From assembly GCF_047663525.1 (NCBI RefSeq), contig NC_092611.1, positions 9,585,001 to 9,649,000 on the forward strand: a DNA stretch of 64,000 nt. Reading direction: 5' to 3'. This stretch comes from Anas platyrhynchos. Its lineage: Eukaryota; Chordata; Aves; Anseriformes; Anatidae. The notes beneath the pieces were generated by a model. That model ran no database searches, was not told where the DNA came from, and was given only the letters and a program-made list of their open reading frames with translations. Position numbers and translations under genes: made by a program. This document shows positions 59,386 through 64,000 of this stretch, one piece after another (the first letter of the stretch is position 1; every line of letters starts with the position of its first letter).

Positions 59386-60340
59386 ATATTATCTTTGCTT
59401 GGGTTATGGAGGACATTTTAAGGTTGGCTTTAGGCAAGGCAGAAAGCTGCCAGCAGCATTGCACCTTGCCACAGTTTTGGTGCTGGGTGGTGGTTGCGAT
59501 GTGTGCAATGCTAGCGATGCTTTAGTAAGCACGGCCTGAAAGCACCTTTGGGGAATCTGTCAGCAATGCTTAGGGCATTTCCTGCTTCTTCTTGAGGTCT
59601 TTCTTTTCAGGGAACAGTCTTGATCAGATGTTTCCCTGCAGGCTCGCTCACCCTCTTGGAGTTCGGTGGGTAGAGCAGAAGGATCTGCTGCAATGCGGAG
59701 ACCAAGCTGAGATGTCCCAAGCATGGAGCCAAGTCGGTGTGCAGATGAAACCAGGACCCAAGATTCTCCTCCATGAAACAGAACTATTTTATGTGTGCTT
59801 TTTTCTGACAAATGTGTGCTTTTTTCTGATGCCACATCACACTGCCCTTTGGATCACCAAACTCCCAATTCCTGTGGGCAGAGCCACCAAGCAGATGCAG
59901 CCACGGTGCCTGGAAGCAGCGCTGCTCCTTCCCGCAGTGCCTGCCCAGGGAAGGTGGTGAGAGGGTGTCTGGAGCTGGGGACCCTCCCTGCACCCCTACT
60001 CCTGCAGCCTTGCAGCTCATGGGGGTCCCACTGCCTCTCCCCTTCAAGAGGGAGCAGCAGAGCTTCTGTCACCAGCCAAACTTTATTGCCCTCCTCTGTT
60101 ACCTCCACCACAGAGTGTAGCTGTCCCCAGGCCTCCTGCTTCTGCAATATAATTCCCTTTTTTTTGGCTGAAGCCAGCTGTTTCTGGTAGTCTGTTCTCC
60201 CAAGCCTTTTGGCACCACAAGCTGCTGTGTCAAAATAAAACATGATCCCCTGCACTCCCCCATGCTGGAGGTAAAGGATGCCTGTTTGCACAGGGCACTA
60301 TATTTTCCACAGAAAGTTATGCTTGGAGCCCAGCGAGAGG
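59385..60340. other. NCAM1 5' flank, no supported gene
   Basis: GC-moderate sequence with a 21-base tandem duplication at 59,791-59,830. Several overlapping frames (59,592-60,291) are open on both strands but have no recognisable domain. Confidence 0.5.
59791..59830. repeat. Two-copy 21-base tandem duplication
   Basis: The unit ATGTGTGCTTTTTTCTGA plus three bases occurs at 59,791 and again at 59,812, identical over the first 18 bases. Recent local duplication. Confidence 0.9.
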
Positions 60341-61010
60341 TGCGGGGAGGCTGTCAACTCGTTTTTCACCGGAGTTCAAACACGTGCTAACAAACAAGTG
60401 CCGGGGCCTTTCCAGCCGGCGTCCTGCTGAGTCACAGTGACATGCAGCCACATCCTCACACTGCAAAGAGGTTTTTGCTCTCCTCCCTCCCTTCGGGACT
60501 CTGCACATTTCAGCCCCTTTTCAGTTTGAGTCTTCTTCAGGCAACGCACTGAGTTTCCTGCCTGCCAGTTCAGGTTTAAAGCTGGCTGCCTGCTTGCTTT
60601 CCTCGAGGGCAAGGCAGCGCTGGTGGGACACGGAGTCAGAAAGTCTCGAGGCGCCCCAGGAGATTCTCGGTGCCAGAGGCGAGCAGAATTCCTGACTTGG
60701 AAGGGGCTTGGGGATCTGAACGTTTTCTCCTTGTTATCCACCCACCTGCCCGGCCAAGGCAACGAGGATCCGATGTCGCGGGGGTGTGCTGTGCAGGAGG
60801 AATGCGTGACCATGAAAACAAACACGGTCTGGCGATTAAAGCACATCGAGGAGATCCGCGGGGAGCGGGGGGAAGAGGGGTCTGAGAAGGGAAGTGGGAG
60901 CTGGCTCCTGTTCCTGGCCACTGACCGGCTGTGTGACCTGGAGCGAATCCCATCTCCTCTCTGTGCCTGCTTTTCCCTTTTGATATGTCAAGTGGGATGA
61001 TGTCCCTCAC
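60340..61010. promoter_or_regulatory. CpG-enriched patch with E-box and MAF/AP-1-like site
   Basis: CG dinucleotides are clearly more frequent here (GAGGTGCGGGG, CAGCCGGCGTCC, CCTCGAGGGC, TCTCGAGGCGCC, GATCCGATGTCGCGGGG, CACATCGAGGAGATCCGCGG) than in the surrounding flank, though far fewer than in the NCAM1 island. It contains an E-box CACGTG (60,381-60,386) and TGCTGAGTCAC (60,425-60,435), a good MAF/AP-1 half-palindrome. A 181-codon minus-strand frame (60,376-60,921) has no recognised domain. It could be a distal enhancer or a minor alternative or lncRNA promoter. Confidence 0.35.
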
Positions 61011-64000
61011 CTAGTTCCCAGGCGGGGGAGAAAGGCAGCCTCATTACTATTTCCCATATCACCCTCAGCAGCCACAGCAGAGGTCGGGCCCCTTCTGCGG
61101 GGACATCCCCAGGGTGAGGGCCCTGTCCTGAGTGCCAGGAGGCAGGGGATGGAGTGGTGCCACGCTGCAAAGGGGACCAAGACGCAGAGGAGCCACATCC
61201 TTTACCCAAAATCTGATCAGAAAAGCAGTAGAAGCTCCTAGTATATCACAGCATGTGGAAGGTGCTGATGTCCTTACACGAGGCCTTTAAAAATGAGTTT
61301 GAGAGCACCAGCACTGTGTTGACACAACCACACGAGGTTACGACTGATTGCTGCTCCCTCCTGCCGGCTCCAGGGTGCTTTTGTGGTGTGCTGGGGGCAC
61401 TGGGTCCCTGCAGAGCAGCTCCCGGGTCTGCTCTGGGGAAGGGGCTTCCCCTCTGACAGGGCCAAGAAGAGCCAGGTACCCTCTGAAACGATGCATCCGC
61501 TGCAATGAGAATGGGCCGAGCCCATCTTAAAGTGGAACACAGAGGAAATGAAAAGTATTTGCTGTTTTGGAGCAAGGAAAATGGCAGGGCTTGGGTAAGA
61601 AGCTACAGCGCACAGACACGGAGATCCAGCTCCCAAGGCACAGTGTTGGCAGACACCTGTGAGGAGATGAGAGGTGTTGAAAAGTTTCACCTCTGCTCTC
61701 ACCCTGGCTTGCAGAGCCCTTGCTGTCAGGCTGTGGGTTTAACTTTCTGTGCAGTCTCAGACGATGAGCTCCTCACTGTAGGTATTGCAATGAGGAGCCC
61801 ACATGCCAGAATCTGCTGGCGCATCGAAAACCTGCCTGAGTCAGAGCTGAAATGCCAGTTCGAGCTCTGCAACAGCTGCAGGAGCAATAGGGGAGGCAGG
61901 AAGGGTTCTGGGAGTTTCAGAGCAGTGAGAACAGTGCTGCTGGCAAACTGGGAGGTTGGAAGTGACTTCGGCTTTAAAGAATCAGAGGAATGCAACTCTG
62001 TTTACAAGCAAATAAATAGAAATAACTTGCAGAGCTGTATATATCTCCCACTTGTGCCCTGTCAGAGAATAGCTTCTTGGATGCTGTCTCTAAAGCTGTA
62101 GATGCTGGAATGGACAGGAGGGACCTAGAAGATGCTTACTACTGCCAGCCTTCATGAGAAATAGCTGTGAAAAAGGGCAAAGATCAGTGGGGAAGGCAGA
62201 AGGGTGGGAGTGCTCAGCCTTGTGTTGATGACCCAATTAACCCTCCACACCCTAAACATTTCAAATATTTGATGTGTGACTCCGCACAGCTTTTCTGCTT
62301 GGGGTTTTTACATCTGCACAGAGATGCTGATGAGATAAAGCTGTGTTTTCTTTTGTCTGGAGAACGGCTATAAAGGGAAAATAGTATAGCTGTCTTTTGC
62401 AAGTTGAGATGGGTTTCCAAACCGTGACAGTATTTGGTAGCTTTTTGTGCACCCAGCTATCAGAAATGCCCGTGCTGTGATGCTTACTGCTTTCTGCATT
62501 ATCTGCCTCAGCAAAAAAAAAAAAAAAAAAAAATAATAAAAAAAATAGAGCCATAGCTTCTTGTAGTGGTTATAAGAAAGCTCTGGAGGACTCCTAAGTC
62601 CAATCTTCATCTTGCAGGATGGGGAAAGAGTCATGTTAGCCCAGCTGGGTGGGAATTATCCTATCACTAAGCAACTCTGCTTTTGTCTTTCCCAGAAAGT
62701 GTCTTTGGCGTTAAAAACAAAGGTGAGAGCACTTTCGACCAAGGTAAGTGATGGAGTGGATAGAGCTCCTACTGGCCACGGTCAATCCTTTCCCAATTTG
62801 TACCTGGGAACTATGGTCGTGATAAATACAGGGCACTGGAACTTTAATGAAAGGGGCACTTACTGAGTGAAGTACCAGTGTCTCCAGGTGGCTTGCACAA
62901 TTAGAAATTCTCTTTAGTCCGTCTTCTGGCATGGATTTATGAAGCAAATGCAGTTTCACGAGTGATTCAAAGCCCTGTATCTCTCTTAAAATATGCTGCG
63001 TGCATGCCATCAGGCATCCAGGAAGCTGTTCCTTACTGTGCTTTAATTTATCTCCATGATACAAGTGAAGTCAGAAGGGACTCAGCAACGATACTTCAGC
63101 ATTGTTTCTTGAGTTATTTTGTGGTGTGCCATAGTGCAGAGCTCACAAATTCACAAGCGGGGATCACAGGAGGCAATTCCCTGCCGCAGCAAGACTCAGT
63201 GGCTGCAGAGATGCCTCCCTGGCACATGTTTGTAATTGAAACCAGTTAAAACCTCATCGGACAGGCGCTGGGGGTAGGAAGTTTCTTCCCAAAAATAAAC
63301 ACGAGGGTGGGAGTAATTTCCATGTTTTTTCATTCTGAGGTACAAGTAAGTGTTGTAGAGCATCTCTTTCATTGAGAAGGGATGTGCTTTATTTTATCAG
63401 ATAGTCTCAGCTTAATATGCTAATTTCAGATTTGGGTTGTGATATATGAGAGTGAGACTTCATGTTAGTTTTTCATAGGGGAGGATACGTTCTGATACCA
63501 TCTGCGTGTAGCACTCACATTCCTGTTTTTCCACACGGACAAATAGCTGGAAATCACCCAGTGCTACCTGGCTGCACTGGCATGCGAATGCAGAGCTCTT
63601 TTTCTGCACGTCCTGACTCAAAGCCCTGAGTCCCGGTTTGCCTTTCATGTTTTCCGGTATTTAGGGTGGAGAATGCGTCTTCTGCAATGCCCCAGTAGCA
63701 AGCACAATGGGCATTAAGCTCAGCTGGGATCTCTGTGGGCTCATGTAACAATACTCCTGAATGCTGAATTTATTACAAATAATCAGGCCCTTCCTTGGAG
63801 GCAGGGATGAGCCAGTAGATTTCATCTTGGAGACCTTAACTGGAAATTCTTGTTCTGGATCCAAATTCTTGCTGTAAGCCCAGTCATTCATCTCCTGGCT
63901 GGCAGTGACAGCCATGCCCCATTCTTTTTGGGTTGAGGGGCTCAGATATTAGTGAAAATCAGAACTAAGTCCCCCAGTCGTGGGCCTTGTGAGTTCTTCT
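61010..64000. other. NCAM1 5' flank, no supported gene
   Basis: Contains a 198-codon plus-strand frame (61,505-62,101), the longest outside the CpG island, with no recognisable domain; a frame of that length is about what chance allows in 64 kb. An A-rich run lies at 62,513-62,546. I see no transposon or RNA gene. Confidence 0.5.
62513..62546. repeat. Poly(A) run
   Basis: About 21 A residues, then TAATAAAAAAAATA. It could be a retroposon tail on the plus strand, but no element is recognised 5' of it. Confidence 0.9.

Noticed and set aside
60376..60921. 181-codon minus-strand frame
   Set aside because: Ser/Pro/Arg-rich with no motif; best explained by local GC content.
62513..62546. Poly(A) as the tail of a processed pseudogene
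   Set aside because: No polyadenylation signal at the expected distance, no recognisable gene body 5' of it and no flanking target-site duplication seen.
1..64000. CRISPR array, bacterial operon, phage or plasmid features
   Set aside because: No regularly spaced repeats with unique spacers, no compact gene arrangement or ribosome-binding sites; avian CR1 elements and a CpG-island promoter show a vertebrate nuclear genome.
1..64000. tRNA, rRNA or small structured RNA genes
   Set aside because: No T-loop GGTTCGANTCC-type box paired with an A-box, and no rRNA-like segment was noticed on either strand; a covariance search was not possible.

Overview
This window looks like vertebrate, almost certainly avian, nuclear DNA. 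It holds no bacterial-style operons. Simple repeats and interspersed repeats are sparse, and the recognisable transposons are 5'-truncated CR1 LINE fragments, the dominant bird retrotransposon. They carry the familiar CR1 3'-end wording (for example the segment near 57,805-57,950, with a GGTTGCCCAGGGAGGTGGTGG-like block and a TTGGACCAGGTGATCTTGGAGG-like block ending in ATTCTATA). There is one strong CpG island, at about 40.1-41.0 kb.

The one gene I can support is NCAM1 (neural cell adhesion molecule 1), on the minus strand. Its first coding exon is only 52 bases (40,482-40,533). It encodes a secretion leader reading MLPATALPWTLFLLRAA plus one base, followed by a consensus splice donor (GCAG^GTACGG). 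The length, the phase and the WTLF core match vertebrate NCAM1 exon 1, and the residues are close to the chicken NCAM leader as I remember it. The start codon is the first ATG after an in-frame TAA, and the roughly 500 bases upstream contain no ATG on the gene strand. The promoter and 5' UTR lie in the CpG island at higher coordinates.

Layout: (i) 1-40,481 is the 5' part of the large NCAM1 intron 1, read right to left. I see no second exon, so the intron probably runs out of the left edge. It holds three CR1 fragments (about 30.0, 32.5 and 34.2-34.7 kb), A-rich and (AT)n tracts, a minisatellite and G-rich tracts just downstream of the promoter, and several AT-rich, homeodomain-motif-rich stretches that look like conserved regulatory sequence (7.0-9.6, 16.6-17.1 kb). 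(ii) 40,482-41,020 is exon 1, 5' UTR, promoter and CpG island. (iii) 41,020-64,000 is the 5' flank of NCAM1, with no supported gene. It holds a CR1 at 57.7-57.96 kb, enhancer-like blocks (44.1, 47.2-47.5, 53.6-53.96, 59.1-59.4 kb), an A/T hairpin at 55.4 kb and a CpG-enriched patch at 60.4-61.0 kb.

Nearly all open frames in the window are chance frames in non-coding DNA. A few with protein-like composition (notably 19.05-19.33 kb, minus) are listed as leads only. No alignment was possible, so all claims of conservation are hypotheses. I found no evidence of an undescribed multi-gene system. The most informative content is the NCAM1 promoter and first-intron regulatory architecture.
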